64,000 bases of DNA from Devosia equisanguinis (GCF_900631955.1 NZ_UZWD01000038.1:62001-126000); one strand, 5' to 3'. Positions 45,927 to 57,274 are shown, numbered from the stretch's first letter. Program-made: numbers and translations. Notes: generated from the letters alone by a model not told the origin.

Positions 45927-45947
45927 CCCTCCCCCTTGAGGGGAGGG
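45927..45947. repeat. C/G-rich palindromic repeat between sufD and sufS
   Basis: CCCTCCCC (45927-45934) and GGGGAGGG (45940-45947) form a perfect 8-bp stem with a five-base loop in the 79-base gap between sufD and sufS. It resembles the hairpin at 43814-43836 and could lower or separate sufS expression relative to sufBCD. Confidence 0.65.
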
Positions 45948-45974
45948 ATGCAATGGAGCCGAAGCTCCGGCCGC

Positions 45975-47183
45975 TTACTGTCCCAGCAACCACCCGTCGA
46001 CGACGCCTTGCAGGGCTTCGTTGAGGGCTTCGTCTTCCACCGGGTCGAGCAGTTCGGCGATGAAGCCACGGACCAGCATGGTCTCGGCCTCAGCCTTGGG
46101 AATGCCGCGGCTCAAGAGGTAGAACAGGCTGTCTTCGTCCAGCTTGCCGCAGGTGGAGCCATGGCCGCAGACGACGTCGTCGGCATAGATTTCCAGTTCC
46201 GGCTTGGAGAGGATCTCCGCGTCATCCGACAGCATCAGACCCTGATGCATGAACTTTGCATCAGTCTTCTGAGCGTCGCGAGCGACGATCAGCTTGCCCT
46301 GAATGACGGACTTGGAGCGGCCACGGGTGATGGACTTAAACAGCGGCTGCGAGGAGGTATGCGGAACGGCGTGCGTCGTTTCCATGGTGATATCGGCGTG
46401 CTGCCCATCCGAGACGAGGTTGAGCCCGGTGATATCAGCGTGAGCATCGGCATCGCCCAGCGTCGGGAACAGCTGGGTGCGGGCGAGGTTGGCGCCGGCA
46501 TGGATGATCAGCGTGCGCAGCTTGGCACCATCGGCGAGATGATACTCGTTGGTGGCAAAGTGGCTGACGCCAGAGGCGCTGAGATCCAGCGTGATATGGG
46601 TCAGCACAGCATTCTTGCCTAGGGCGATATAGCTGGCATGGTTGCCGACATGGGCAGCATCGGAGCCGGAAAAGGTCTCGAGAATAGTGGCGGATGCACC
46701 ATCGGCGACGAACACCTTGAGCGCATCGGCCACGTGGGCAGCTTCGCCTTCGATGCGGCGCTCGATCTGAATGACCGGATCGACGCTACCCTCAAGCGTG
46801 AGGGTGAGCGCGGTCTTGGCCAAAGCATTGCCGATATTGACGATGACGTCGTCGCGCGTGGTCAAAACGCCACCATGGGCCTGGCCGACGATAACGCCTG
46901 CGGGAGCCGTGGAGGCGTTCTGGATCACGCCATTGGCGATCATCAGATTGAAGGCGCCCGGCACCCGTAGCGCCGGAGCGCTGGCTTCGTTGGCCGGTTG
47001 GCCAAGCGCTGGAACGGCGCGCAGCAGGGTCTTCAAATCGGTGTAGTGATAGGCCTCGACACGACGGGTCGGCAGGCCGGCCACGGTGATGCGTTCGGCG
47101 ACCTGATCAGCGCCGACAGCCTTGAGCTGAGCAATGAGGGTCTCTTCGGCGGAGCCGAGCCTTACGGGAAAGTTTGGACGCAT
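45975..47183 (-). CDS. sufD: Fe-S assembly protein SufD
   Basis: A 402-residue SufB/SufD-family beta-helix protein. The C-terminal core has MHQGLMLSDDAEILSKPELE followed by DDVVCGHGSTCGKLDED, whose CGHGST block carries the conserved His of SufD. SufD pairs with SufB and the SufC ATPase as the SufBC2D scaffold. Its start overlaps the sufC stop by one base (TAATG), implying coupled translation. Confidence 0.95.
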   Translation of the reverse strand: MRPNFPVRLGSAEETLIAQLKAVGADQVAERITVAGLPTRRVEAYHYTDLKTLLRAVPALGQPANEASAPALRVPGAFNLMIANGVIQNASTAPAGVIVGQAHGGVLTTRDDVIVNIGNALAKTALTLTLEGSVDPVIQIERRIEGEAAHVADALKVFVADGASATILETFSGSDAAHVGNHASYIALGKNAVLTHITLDLSASGVSHFATNEYHLADGAKLRTLIIHAGANLARTQLFPTLGDADAHADITGLNLVSDGQHADITMETTHAVPHTSSQPLFKSITRGRSKSVIQGKLIVARDAQKTDAKFMHQGLMLSDDAEILSKPELEIYADDVVCGHGSTCGKLDEDSLFYLLSRGIPKAEAETMLVRGFIAELLDPVEDEALNEALQGVVDGWLLGQ

Positions 47184-47944
47184 TATGCTGCCTCACCACC
47201 GTAATTGGCATAGCCCTCGGCTTCGAGCTTGAGCGCCAGGTCCTTGTCACCGCTCTCGACGATCCGGCCATCCGAGAAGACATGCACCACGTCAGGCACG
47301 ATGTGGTTCAGCAGACGTTGGTAATGGGTGATGACCAGCATGGAGCGCTTACCATCACGCAGGGCGTTGACGCCCTTGGAGACGACCTGCAGGGCGTCGA
47401 TGTCGAGGCCGGAATCGGTTTCGTCGAGGACGGCGAGCGAGGGCTTGAGCAGCGCCATTTGCATGATTTCGGCACGCTTTTTCTCACCGCCGGAGAAACC
47501 GACATTGAGCGGACGCTTCAGCATGTCGCTGTCGACGTTGAGCTGGGCACCGGCTTCCTTGACCAGACGCATGAAGTCCGGGGTCTTGAGCTCATCTTCG
47601 CCGCGCGCCTTGCGCTGGGCGTTGATAGCGGCCTTGAGGAAGGTCATGGTCGCGACGCCCGGAATTTCGATCGGGTACTGGAAGGCGAGGAAGAGGCCCG
47701 CTGCGGCGCGTTCGTCGGGCTCCATTTCGAGGATGTTTTCGCCGTTGAGCAGGATTTCGCCCTCGGTGACTTCATAATCTTCTTTGCCTGCGAGGACATA
47801 GGATAGCGTCGACTTGCCCGAGCCGTTGCGGCCCATGATGGCATGGACTTCGCCGGGCGGAATGATGAGGTTTACACCCTTGAGGATTTCGCGGTCCTCG
47901 ATACGGGCATGCAGATTGCGGATTTCAAGAACGGGAGTGGTCAT
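47183..47944 (-). CDS. sufC: Fe-S assembly ATPase SufC
   Basis: A 253-residue ABC-type ATPase: Walker A GRNGSGKSTL, Q-loop FLAFQYPIEIPGV (the SufC-specific FQYP), signature FSGGEKKRAEIMQM, Walker B LAVLDETDSGLDIDAL, switch VITHYQRLL. It hydrolyses ATP to remodel SufB-SufD during cluster assembly. It lies 60 bases after sufB. Confidence 0.96.
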   Translation of the reverse strand: MTTPVLEIRNLHARIEDREILKGVNLIIPPGEVHAIMGRNGSGKSTLSYVLAGKEDYEVTEGEILLNGENILEMEPDERAAAGLFLAFQYPIEIPGVATMTFLKAAINAQRKARGEDELKTPDFMRLVKEAGAQLNVDSDMLKRPLNVGFSGGEKKRAEIMQMALLKPSLAVLDETDSGLDIDALQVVSKGVNALRDGKRSMLVITHYQRLLNHIVPDVVHVFSDGRIVESGDKDLALKLEAEGYANYGGEAA

Positions 47945-48004
47945 CTTTTTTCTCCAAGGCCGGGGTCGCGTGTCGCGCCACCCGGAAATTGATCTGTTAC
48001 AGGT

Positions 48005-49534
<1,530 letters not shown>

Positions 49535-49597
49535 TCGGCTTCTCCTTTTTGTCCCTCGGCGGGTCAAGGCCGCCGCGAACGATAGACTTTTGGGCGG

Positions 49598-50761
49598 CTA
49601 GGCCGCCTGCCCTCCCCGCTTCCGGCGGGAAAGGAGCGTTTCGAAACCATCGAGAAATGCCTCGGCATCCTCGACGCGTGAATTCCAGCCGAAGCTGACC
49701 CGCAGGGCACATCCGGCAAGCGCCTTGTCGACGCCCATGGCCGCCAGGACGTGGCTGGCGCCGACCTTGCCCGACGAGCAGGCCGAGCCTGAGGACACCG
49801 AGAGCCCCATCAGGTCCAGTGCCATCATGGCGGTGGCATTGCCGAGGCCGGGCACGGCGAAGTTGACGACATTGCCGATCCGTTCGGCTGATTGGCCAAA
49901 GATCACCACATCCGGCGCCATGGTCCGCAAGCCGGTCTCGACGGTGTCGGCGAGGGCGCGCATGGCGTCAGCATTATAGCTCGCGGCAGCGGCAGCGGCG
50001 CCAAAGGCAGCAATGAGCGCAGCAGACTCGGTGCCGCCGCGGCGGCCTTGCTCCTGCCCGCCGCCCGGAATCAACCTGACAGTGTCGGCATGGCCCTTGA
50101 CCAAAAGGCCGCCTATGCCTGCAGGGCCACCGATCTTGTGGGCGCTGATCGCCATCATGTCTGGTGCAGAAGCGGCAAAGTCCAACGGCAGCTTGGCGAG
50201 CGCCTGTACCGCGTCGACGAAGAGGCTATGGCGCGTAGGGCCGACAAGGGCATTTACCCGCGCCATCGGCTGGACGACACCAGTTTCATTATTGACCCAA
50301 TGCAGCGCGACCAAGAGTGTAATGCCTTCGGCGTCAGCACGAGCAAGCGCGGCAACCAGTTGATCCAAATCAAGGCGGCCATCGGCCTGAAGCCCGATAG
50401 TCCATATGTCAAGGCCGGTTGCCTCTGCAGCCTTCAGTACGGCTGCGTGCTCGCCGCCGCTGACCACAATGGCATCGGGTGCAAATGCTTTGGCGCCACC
50501 GACGATTGCCTGGGTGATCGCCTCGGTGGCTGAACCGGTGAAGACGAGTTGGCGCGTCTCGGCGCCACAAAGGCGCGCCACCTGCTGTCGGCCGGTCTCG
50601 ATCCGGTCCCGCAACGCCCGACCATGCCCATGGACGGACGACGGATTGCCATTGAGCTCGAGCGCAGCAAGCAACGCCTCCCGCGCTTCTGGCCGAAGCG
50701 GGGATGAAGCATTGTGATCGAGATAGACCGCAGCTTTGCTCATCGCGTTATCCGGGCGCAT
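49598..50761 (-). CDS. Cysteine desulfurase, NifS/IscS-like
   Basis: A PLP-dependent cysteine desulfurase of about 387 residues, distinct from SufS. N-terminal YLDHNASSPLRPEAREAL, PLP lysine in AISAHKIGGPAGIGGLLVK, and the persulfide Cys in SGSACSSGKVGASHVLAAMG on the long loop of group I enzymes. It is the first gene of the suf operon, a common arrangement in rhizobia-like bacteria. The ATG at 50761 has AAGGG nearby; the ATG at 50743 (MSKAAVYLDHN) is an equally family-like start. No iscR-type regulator gene precedes it. Confidence 0.92.
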   Translation of the reverse strand: MRPDNAMSKAAVYLDHNASSPLRPEAREALLAALELNGNPSSVHGHGRALRDRIETGRQQVARLCGAETRQLVFTGSATEAITQAIVGGAKAFAPDAIVVSGGEHAAVLKAAEATGLDIWTIGLQADGRLDLDQLVAALARADAEGITLLVALHWVNNETGVVQPMARVNALVGPTRHSLFVDAVQALAKLPLDFAASAPDMMAISAHKIGGPAGIGGLLVKGHADTVRLIPGGGQEQGRRGGTESAALIAAFGAAAAAASYNADAMRALADTVETGLRTMAPDVVIFGQSAERIGNVVNFAVPGLGNATAMMALDLMGLSVSSGSACSSGKVGASHVLAAMGVDKALAGCALRVSFGWNSRVEDAEAFLDGFETLLSRRKRGGQAA

Positions 50762-51027
50762 GCGCACCCTTCATACCTCTCATGTGCGGCTTGCGGGGTT
50801 CGAACCCCATCAAAACCAAACACTTCTTGAAATTCGAGGCCCAACTTCATTACAAGGGGCGCTCCAAATGGCCGATCCGTGGCCAAAACCGCGTTTTGAA
50901 CAATTCTAAACTGGTTTTTCGGACCCATGTTTTAGGGAGCCCCCCGCGCTTAGTCAAGCCGCGCGGTCAGCTTTCCAGGGCCCGGAACGACCGTTGTGAC
51001 ACAGCCGAGAAGGCCGGAAACAAACCT

Positions 51028-51690
51028 ATGCCAGAAGTGATTTTCAACGGCCCGGAAGGGCGCCTGGAAGGCCGCTATCAGCCGGGCAAGGAGCCGAATG
51101 CACCGATCGCGATCGTGCTGCATCCGCATCCGCAGTTCGGTGGGACGATGAACAATCAGATCGTCTACAATCTGTTCTACATGTTCGCGGAACGCGGCTT
51201 TTCGGTGCTGCGCTTCAATTCGCGCGGTGTCGGCCGCAGCCAGGGCGTGTTCGACCACGGCATCGGCGAGCTTTCCGACGCAGCGGCGGCGCTGGACTGG
51301 CTCCAAATCATCAACCGCGAATCGCGAGGGTGCTGGATTGCGGGCTTCTCCTTCGGCGCCTGGATCGGCATGCAGCTGCTCATGCGCCGTCCGGAAGTGG
51401 AAGGGTTCATCTCCATCGCGCCGCCGGAAAACCTCTACGATTTCTCCTTCCTTGCCCCCTGCCCGTCTTCCGGCCTGATCATCCATGGTGACAAGGACCG
51501 CGTCGCGCCGCCGAGTTCGGTGCAGAAGCTGGTCGACAAGCTCAAGACACAGAAGGGTATCACCATCGAACAGCAGGTCGTGGAAGGGGCAAACCACTTC
51601 TTCGAAGGCAAGATCGACGAATTGACGGCCAACTGTGCCGAGTATCTCGACCGTCGTCGTCAGGAAATCGCGGACGGCGGCGGGCGCTGA
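51028..51690 (+). CDS. Alpha/beta hydrolase, dienelactone-hydrolase-like
   Basis: A 220-residue cytosolic alpha/beta hydrolase. HPHPQFGGTMNNQIV is the oxyanion-region signature of this subgroup, AGFSFGAWIG carries the nucleophile Ser (GxSxG as GFSFG), HGDKDRVAPP carries the acid Asp, and GANHFFEGK the catalytic His. The subgroup is common beside suf genes in Hyphomicrobiales, with unknown substrate. It is divergent from the suf operon. I use the ATG at 51028; the open frame extends upstream to 50704 without homology. Confidence 0.87.
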   Translation: MPEVIFNGPEGRLEGRYQPGKEPNAPIAIVLHPHPQFGGTMNNQIVYNLFYMFAERGFSVLRFNSRGVGRSQGVFDHGIGELSDAAAALDWLQIINRESRGCWIAGFSFGAWIGMQLLMRRPEVEGFISIAPPENLYDFSFLAPCPSSGLIIHGDKDRVAPPSSVQKLVDKLKTQKGITIEQQVVEGANHFFEGKIDELTANCAEYLDRRRQEIADGGGR

Positions 51691-51719
51691 GTTAGTGGCG
51701 CATTGAAGCGACCGATTGG

Positions 51720-51796
51720 AGGAACCCCGCCCTGAGCCTGTCCAGGGGCGAGGTTCCAAACAAAACGATCTCATGGTTCGACAGGCTCGCCATGAG
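51720..51796. repeat. Double-hairpin intergenic repeat (REP-like) before tyrS
   Basis: Two adjacent inverted repeats. The first pairs GGAACCCCGCCC with GGGCGAGGTTCC-type sequence (about 51721-51757). The second pairs CTCATGG (51770-51776) with CCATGAG (51790-51796), with GACAGGCTC near its loop complementary to GAGCCTGTC in the first. The TTCGACAGGCTC core is a motif of widespread intergenic palindromes in alphaproteobacteria. It lies just before tyrS and could fold in the mRNA leader. Confidence 0.65.
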
Positions 51797-51822
51797 GTCT
51801 CACCAGGCTTCAGTGGTTCAAA

Positions 51823-53073
51823 ATGACCAAGTTCAAATCCGACTTCCTGCGCGTGCTCGACGAGCGCGGCTTCATTCACCAGATTTCCGATCCAGAAGGG
51901 CTGGATCAGCTCGCGGCAACGAGCAAGATCACCGGCTATGTCGGTTATGACGCGACAGCGACGTCGATCCATATCGGTAACCTGATTACCGTTACCATGC
52001 TCTATTGGCTGCAGGAAACCGGGCACCAGGCCATCAGCCTGATGGGCGGCGGCACTTCCATGGTGGGTGACCCGTCCTTCCGCGACGATCAGCGAAAACT
52101 GCTGACGGTCGAGCAGATCGCCACCAATATCGAGAGCATCAAGCGGGTCTACGGCAACATTCTCAATTATGGCGGTTCCAACCCTGCCATGATGGTGAAT
52201 AATGCCGACTGGTTGTTGAAGCTCAACTATGTCGAATTTCTGCGCGATGTCGGCCGCCATTTCTCGGTCAACCGCATGCTGAGCTTCGACTCGGTGAAGC
52301 TGCGCCTTGATCGCGAGCAGTCACTGAGCTTCCTCGAATTCAACTACATGATCATGCAGGGCTACGACTTCGTCGAGCTCAACCGGCGCTATGGCACAGT
52401 GCTGCAGATGGGCGGTTCTGATCAGTGGGGCAACATCATCAACGGTGTCGATCTCTCCCATCGCATGGGCGGGCCGCAGCTTTATGCGCTGACCACGCCG
52501 CTGCTGACCAAGTCGAGTGGCGAGAAGATGGGCAAGTCCGCCTCTGGCGCCGTCTGGCTCAATGGCGACCTCTTCAGCCCCTATGACTTCTGGCAGTATT
52601 TCCGGAACACTGAAGACGCCGACGTGGTGAAGTTCCTTAAGATCTTCACCCGACTGCCGATCTCCGAGATCGAGCGCATCGGCGCCTTGGGTGGTAGCGA
52701 AATCAACGAAGCCAAGAAAATCCTGGCGACCGAAGTGACGGCTATCGTGCATGGCCGTGATGCCGCCATTCAGGCCGCCGCGACGGCATTGGCGACGTTC
52801 GAGGCCGGGGCCATCGATCTGTCACTGCCGACCGCCGAGGTGACCCATGCCGAACTGAATTCCGGCATCGGTATCCTCAATGCCTTGGTCAAGGTCGGCC
52901 TTGCCGCTTCGAATGGCGAGGCGCGCCGCCATGTGGCCTCTGGCGCGGTGAAGGTCAACGATGAGAGCGTCGAGGATGACAAGCTCAGCCTTGGCGAAAA
53001 CGCCCTGCTGACGGAAGGCGTTATCAAGCTGTCCGTCGGCAAGAAGCGCCACGCGCTGATCAAGCCGATCTGA
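51823..53073 (+). CDS. tyrS: Tyrosyl-tRNA synthetase
   Basis: A 416-residue class I synthetase that charges tRNA-Tyr. [13 protein letters not shown] contains the HIGH motif (HIGN), GGSDQWGNI is the tyrosine/tRNA binding segment and [11 protein letters not shown] is the KMSKS loop. The C-terminal S4-like RNA-binding part runs from [18 protein letters not shown] to the end. It is full length for the bacterial TyrRS type. The gene ends before a strong terminator. Confidence 0.96.
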   Translation: MTKFKSDFLRVLDERGFIHQISDPEGLDQLAATSKITGYVGYDATATSIHIGNLITVTMLYWLQETGHQAISLMGGGTSMVGDPSFRDDQRKLLTVEQIATNIESIKRVYGNILNYGGSNPAMMVNNADWLLKLNYVEFLRDVGRHFSVNRMLSFDSVKLRLDREQSLSFLEFNYMIMQGYDFVELNRRYGTVLQMGGSDQWGNIINGVDLSHRMGGPQLYALTTPLLTKSSGEKMGKSASGAVWLNGDLFSPYDFWQYFRNTEDADVVKFLKIFTRLPISEIERIGALGGSEINEAKKILATEVTAIVHGRDAAIQAAATALATFEAGAIDLSLPTAEVTHAELNSGIGILNALVKVGLAASNGEARRHVASGAVKVNDESVEDDKLSLGENALLTEGVIKLSVGKKRHALIKPI

Positions 53074-53099
53074 TCGTCCGAACACATTGACGTTTGAAA

Positions 53100-53132
53100 G
53101 GGCGTCGCACCATTGGGTGCGGCGCCTTTTTT
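53100..53132 (+). terminator. Intrinsic terminator of tyrS
   Basis: GGCGTCGCACC (53101-53111) pairs with GGTGCGGCGCC (53116-53126) over a four-base loop and is followed by six T residues. It terminates tyrS; its end overlaps the stop codon of the convergent AsmA-like gene. Confidence 0.93.
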
Positions 53133-56100
53133 ATCGCGGCAATTCACGCGAGCGGAATTCGAAGAGCTCGCGGAACGCTCCTGGCACGAGAGCCGACAGC
53201 GGATTGATGCGGAACTGCGGGTTGTCGAGGGGCCCTTGCACGGCAAACGTCACTCCAAGCAGGCCCTCGCCGGCACGACCACCGAGCAGCGGCCCGAGCA
53301 GCGGAATTTGCTGGAAGGCGTTGTTGAGGCCGTAGAGCGGCACATAGGTGCCCGCCAGATCATATTGGCGGCGATCGGTGTAGATGAACCCACGCATAGT
53401 GCCGCCCACGGTATCACCCGACAGCAGCGCATTGGTCACCTCAACCCGGTCCTTGCGGCGCAGGAAATCGACCTGCGCGGCATCGAAGTCGAGGCGATTG
53501 CTGGCCGAGATGGCCGCGCGAGAATCGGAGTGATTTCCGAGGACCTGAACCACGTTCTTTTCATCGACGATGGCAAAATCACGCATGACCAGTTGGCCTG
53601 CTTCGACATCCTGGGTGCGATCTGTGGTGAGCACGAGGCTGCCCGAGCCGCCGGCCAGCTGCGAATAAACCCCGAGCAGGCGCAGGATGGTTCCGGCGTC
53701 GTTGAAGGCGACGCTCATGGTGCGGCCATTTGGCGCCGGGTTCGTGGTGACGGAGACGGCATTGCCCTCGCCGAACTGGGCCGTTAGTGCAGCGCGGCGC
53801 AGGTCCGACCCAGCAAGAAGCAGGTTGAGGTCGACATTGAAGGCGGTGGTTGCGTAGTAGCCAACGGCCCGGTCCAGTTTGACATCGAGGGCAATGGTCT
53901 GGGTGAACTGCGTCGACTGCACGCCGCCGCTACCCTGCCCGAGACTGAAGAATTGGCTCAACATCGGCTTGAGATCGAGCTGTTGGCCACGAATGCGCAC
54001 CTGATAGCCGCCCTCGATGGGTGCGACTGCGACCTGGGCACGATCTCCAGTACTGAGGGCAAAGGTCGAGAAATCGGCTGAGACCAGCCCCTTGGTCGCG
54101 TGGTATTCAAGCCCGCCGGCCAGCGACACGGTGCCAAAGGACAAAGCGATGTCTTCGAGCTTTGTGGTATCGCCTTCGGGCTTGATGGTCGCCGTGAGGC
54201 TGCCGGGCGTGCCCACGGCTTTGTTGATGCCCAAATCCTTGATGGCGAGACCGGCATCGCGCAGATCGACCAGCATGCTGAGGGCGCCATTGGCCATGGG
54301 TTGCGCGACGAAGCGCACCCGGCCGCTGACGAACTGGGAAACATCGAAGCCCAATGCCGCAAGGTCGGCAACGGCCACGGTCGAGCCCAGCCGGAAGACC
54401 GGTTCAGTGGTCGGTGTGCCTTCAATGGAGAGCTCTGCCTTCATGCCGTCTATCTCGGCATTTCCACCCAACTGGTAACCATCCTGCGAGGCGGAGAATG
54501 CCAACTGGCCATTGCCGATCTTGCGGCCCTCAATGGGCTGGGTACTGGCGAAATCATTGACGCTGCCATTGATGACATAGTCGAGGTCCATGGCGCGGCC
54601 GGTTTTCTCGTCGGCCAATACGATGGTGGCGACGAGACCGAGATCGACCGAGCCTTCGAGTGCTGCAAGATCAACCGGCAGTTCGGCATTTGCCAAGGCA
54701 TCCGGCTGTTGCTCTTTGATCAAGTCCAAGAGCGCAGGAATGGGTGCGGATAGATCGCCCGAGATTTCGACGATGCGTTCGTCGGGATTGGCATTGTCCA
54801 TCACCAAAGCAGGATTGCGGACGGTGATGGCGCCGTCGGCCGTGTCAATCACGCCGCCGCCACCTGCAATGGTCACATTGGCGTCGTCGACCACGAGGCG
54901 CGTTTCGCCGTCGATGACAATCGGTGCCATGGTTTCGGTGGCTTTGATGGCGACGTTTTCGCCGACGATCTCCACATGCATACCGCCCTTGGGGATGGGC
55001 TTGTCCTCACCTTCAAGGGCCATGGAGCCAACTGGGAATCGGAACTGCATGCGCGACGTCTTGACCACGCCCTCGGTAACGTTGGCAACGAACCAGTCGC
55101 GGCTTTCCTTGCCCATCACATAAGGCCAGAGCCGTTTGAGATCGTCAGCACTTACCCCCTGCCCGGCTACCTCCATCTTGACGCCCAGCCCCGCCAGCAA
55201 CATGTCGATGCGGCCAGTGGTTTCGACAACCGCATCGCCTTTTCGAGCCACGAATCTGTCGATGCCGAGGGCGCCATATAAGGGGGCTGACCAACCAGAA
55301 AAATCCATGAAGTCAAATGGTTGGGCTGGCGCGTTCATGTCGTTTGGATGGATGATAACGTCTCGCGCGTTAAGAGCAATGCCAATGGTCGGTCCATAAG
55401 TGCGATCCAGCCCCAAGGCAAATGTGCCGGAAATTCGGGCCGAGCTCTGCCCGATCTGCAAGGCGCCTTCGGCGAGCTTGAACTGGCCTTCAGCGGGCAG
55501 CCAGTTGATTTCGAGGATGGAACTGGCGACCGGGAAATAATCTTGACCGATCCGCAGGTCCAACCCTGTCAGATCAACCTTCATGGTCCCATCCACCAGC
55601 TTGCCACCGGCTGGACTGAAGGCCACGTCCAGCGAAACAGCCCCCGCACCCCGCATCGCCGCCATGCTTTCGGCATCGTCTATGAAAGGCAGGAAGGCCG
55701 CGAAATCGAGATTGGTAATATCGACCTGGAGACGTGATGAACCGTCATCGGCGACACCGCGATCTATAGTGCCGTAGACGGTGCGCCCGCCGATCAGCGC
55801 GCCAAACTCGCCGTGAATAGCTTTGGCCCCCGTAGCCGGGCCAATCTCGAGCGAGACATTTTCGAAGCGTCGATGCAGACTATAGACCGTGTCCGACATG
55901 TCGATGATGCCGCCTCGGACCATGAGACGCGAGAACTTGCCCTGTTCGATCTGCGCGACGAGGTCGTTGATCGCCACTTCGCTGGCTTCAAGATTGTAGA
56001 TCAGCCAGTCATTATCCGATCGCATGGGCACGGGTTTGCCAGGCGCCGATCCGATACCCTCCGGAGAGATGGCTATGGTGGGAAAGGCGTCTTCGCCCTC

Positions 56101-56607
56101 CAACACGCGGAGCGTGGGCGTGCCACCATCAGGACTATCGACCATTTCGAACGTTGAGAGGCGTGGGCCGTAGAGATCCTGAACCATCTGGATGTGCGGC
56201 TCGACCACTGTCACGGTTGCCCCGGGCTGCCCAAGCAGGGCGCGGGCCGGCGAAAAGCCGACTTCGAGCGCCGCCATTGCGACACGGGCGCCGGATTTGC
56301 TGTCAGTGAGGACGACCGGTGAGAACTGAATGACTGGCCAAATGCCGCTTTCCAGCGCCAGTGCCATGTCGCCCATCTCGATGCTGGAGGTGGGCGGAAT
56401 AAACCCTTGGACAAATCCGCGAACCGCCTGGCCGGTAAACGGCAGGCGCACCGGGGTAATCAGCAGCACGACATAGAGCAGGATCAGCAGCGCGGCAGGC
56501 ACGCCGAGCACCCAGACCGCAATTTTTGAAACGCGGCGCAAGGGGCGACGATTGCCGGCCTTTGGCTTGGGATTGGGCTGATCTGTTGAAATGGTCGCTT
56601 CGTTCAC
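53131..56607 (-). CDS. Giant AsmA/YhdP-like envelope protein
   Basis: A 1158-residue protein with a basic cytosolic N-terminus, one membrane helix (VSKIAVWVLGVPAALLILLYVVLLITP) and a huge beta-rich periplasmic part. The start of that part and the C-terminal segment (VDFLRRKDRVEVTNALLSGDTVGG, then LLGPLLGGRAGEGLLGV) look like DUF3971 and AsmA-like C-terminal domains of the YhdP group. Such proteins form bridges thought to carry phospholipids between the two membranes. It is divergent from the peroxiredoxin gene. Confidence 0.85.
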   Translation of the reverse strand: MNEATISTDQPNPKPKAGNRRPLRRVSKIAVWVLGVPAALLILLYVVLLITPVRLPFTGQAVRGFVQGFIPPTSSIEMGDMALALESGIWPVIQFSPVVLTDSKSGARVAMAALEVGFSPARALLGQPGATVTVVEPHIQMVQDLYGPRLSTFEMVDSPDGGTPTLRVLEGEDAFPTIAISPEGIGSAPGKPVPMRSDNDWLIYNLEASEVAINDLVAQIEQGKFSRLMVRGGIIDMSDTVYSLHRRFENVSLEIGPATGAKAIHGEFGALIGGRTVYGTIDRGVADDGSSRLQVDITNLDFAAFLPFIDDAESMAAMRGAGAVSLDVAFSPAGGKLVDGTMKVDLTGLDLRIGQDYFPVASSILEINWLPAEGQFKLAEGALQIGQSSARISGTFALGLDRTYGPTIGIALNARDVIIHPNDMNAPAQPFDFMDFSGWSAPLYGALGIDRFVARKGDAVVETTGRIDMLLAGLGVKMEVAGQGVSADDLKRLWPYVMGKESRDWFVANVTEGVVKTSRMQFRFPVGSMALEGEDKPIPKGGMHVEIVGENVAIKATETMAPIVIDGETRLVVDDANVTIAGGGGVIDTADGAITVRNPALVMDNANPDERIVEISGDLSAPIPALLDLIKEQQPDALANAELPVDLAALEGSVDLGLVATIVLADEKTGRAMDLDYVINGSVNDFASTQPIEGRKIGNGQLAFSASQDGYQLGGNAEIDGMKAELSIEGTPTTEPVFRLGSTVAVADLAALGFDVSQFVSGRVRFVAQPMANGALSMLVDLRDAGLAIKDLGINKAVGTPGSLTATIKPEGDTTKLEDIALSFGTVSLAGGLEYHATKGLVSADFSTFALSTGDRAQVAVAPIEGGYQVRIRGQQLDLKPMLSQFFSLGQGSGGVQSTQFTQTIALDVKLDRAVGYYATTAFNVDLNLLLAGSDLRRAALTAQFGEGNAVSVTTNPAPNGRTMSVAFNDAGTILRLLGVYSQLAGGSGSLVLTTDRTQDVEAGQLVMRDFAIVDEKNVVQVLGNHSDSRAAISASNRLDFDAAQVDFLRRKDRVEVTNALLSGDTVGGTMRGFIYTDRRQYDLAGTYVPLYGLNNAFQQIPLLGPLLGGRAGEGLLGVTFAVQGPLDNPQFRINPLSALVPGAFRELFEFRSRELPR

Positions 56608-56748
56608 TTGCCGCCAGATCGAGGGTCAGCCGTTTCCCCCATCGCCCTTCAGAATCAACCGCCCATTGCGGTCCATTGCGAGATGATACCGGCTGGAATG
56701 TGGCGCCAACACCCTCTATTGCATTAGAGTGCTGCCTAGGAAAGCCTC

Positions 56749-57258
56749 ATGACCCAGCTCAAGATCGGCGATATCGCACCAGACTTCACACTGCCGCGCG
56801 ACGACGGTAGCACGGTGACCCTCAGCGCCTTGCGCGGCCAGCCGGTCGTGATCTTCTTTTATCCCGAGGACGACTCGGGCGGATGCACCGACGAGAACCG
56901 CGAATTCTCCGAACTGGCGGCAGACTTTGCCAACCGCGATGCGGCGCTGATCGGCATTTCGCCTGATGATCTCGACAAACATCGAAAGTTCCGCGCCAAA
57001 TATGGCTTGACCGTTCCGCTGGTGGCCGATCCCGAGCACAAGGCCATTGCAGGTTTCGGGCTGTGGCAGCTCAAAAAGCTCTATGGCCGGGAATTCATGG
57101 GGCTTGTTCGCACCAGTTTCATTATCGGTGCCGATGGCCGGGTTGCCGCCATCGTACGGGCCACGCGCATCAAGGGCCACGCTGCCAAGATGCTGGAAGC
57201 GCTCGATGGCGTCCTGTCGGGCGGGGCGGGAAAAGCCCGTAAGGGCGGGTCCCGCTGA
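56749..57258 (+). CDS. Peroxiredoxin, bacterioferritin-comigratory-protein type
   Basis: A 169-residue thiol peroxidase of the BCP/PrxQ type, reducing peroxides with a thioredoxin-like donor. The peroxidatic Cys sits in YPEDDSGGCTDENREF. The usual motif is YPxDxTPGCTxEA, so the Pro before GCT is replaced by Gly. The second Cys five residues later, found in many PrxQ proteins, is absent, suggesting a 1-Cys mechanism. The C-terminal tail is Lys/Gly-rich. Confidence 0.85.
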   Translation: MTQLKIGDIAPDFTLPRDDGSTVTLSALRGQPVVIFFYPEDDSGGCTDENREFSELAADFANRDAALIGISPDDLDKHRKFRAKYGLTVPLVADPEHKAIAGFGLWQLKKLYGREFMGLVRTSFIIGADGRVAAIVRATRIKGHAAKMLEALDGVLSGGAGKARKGGSR

Positions 57259-57274
57259 CGGTTTTCGGCTTTCT

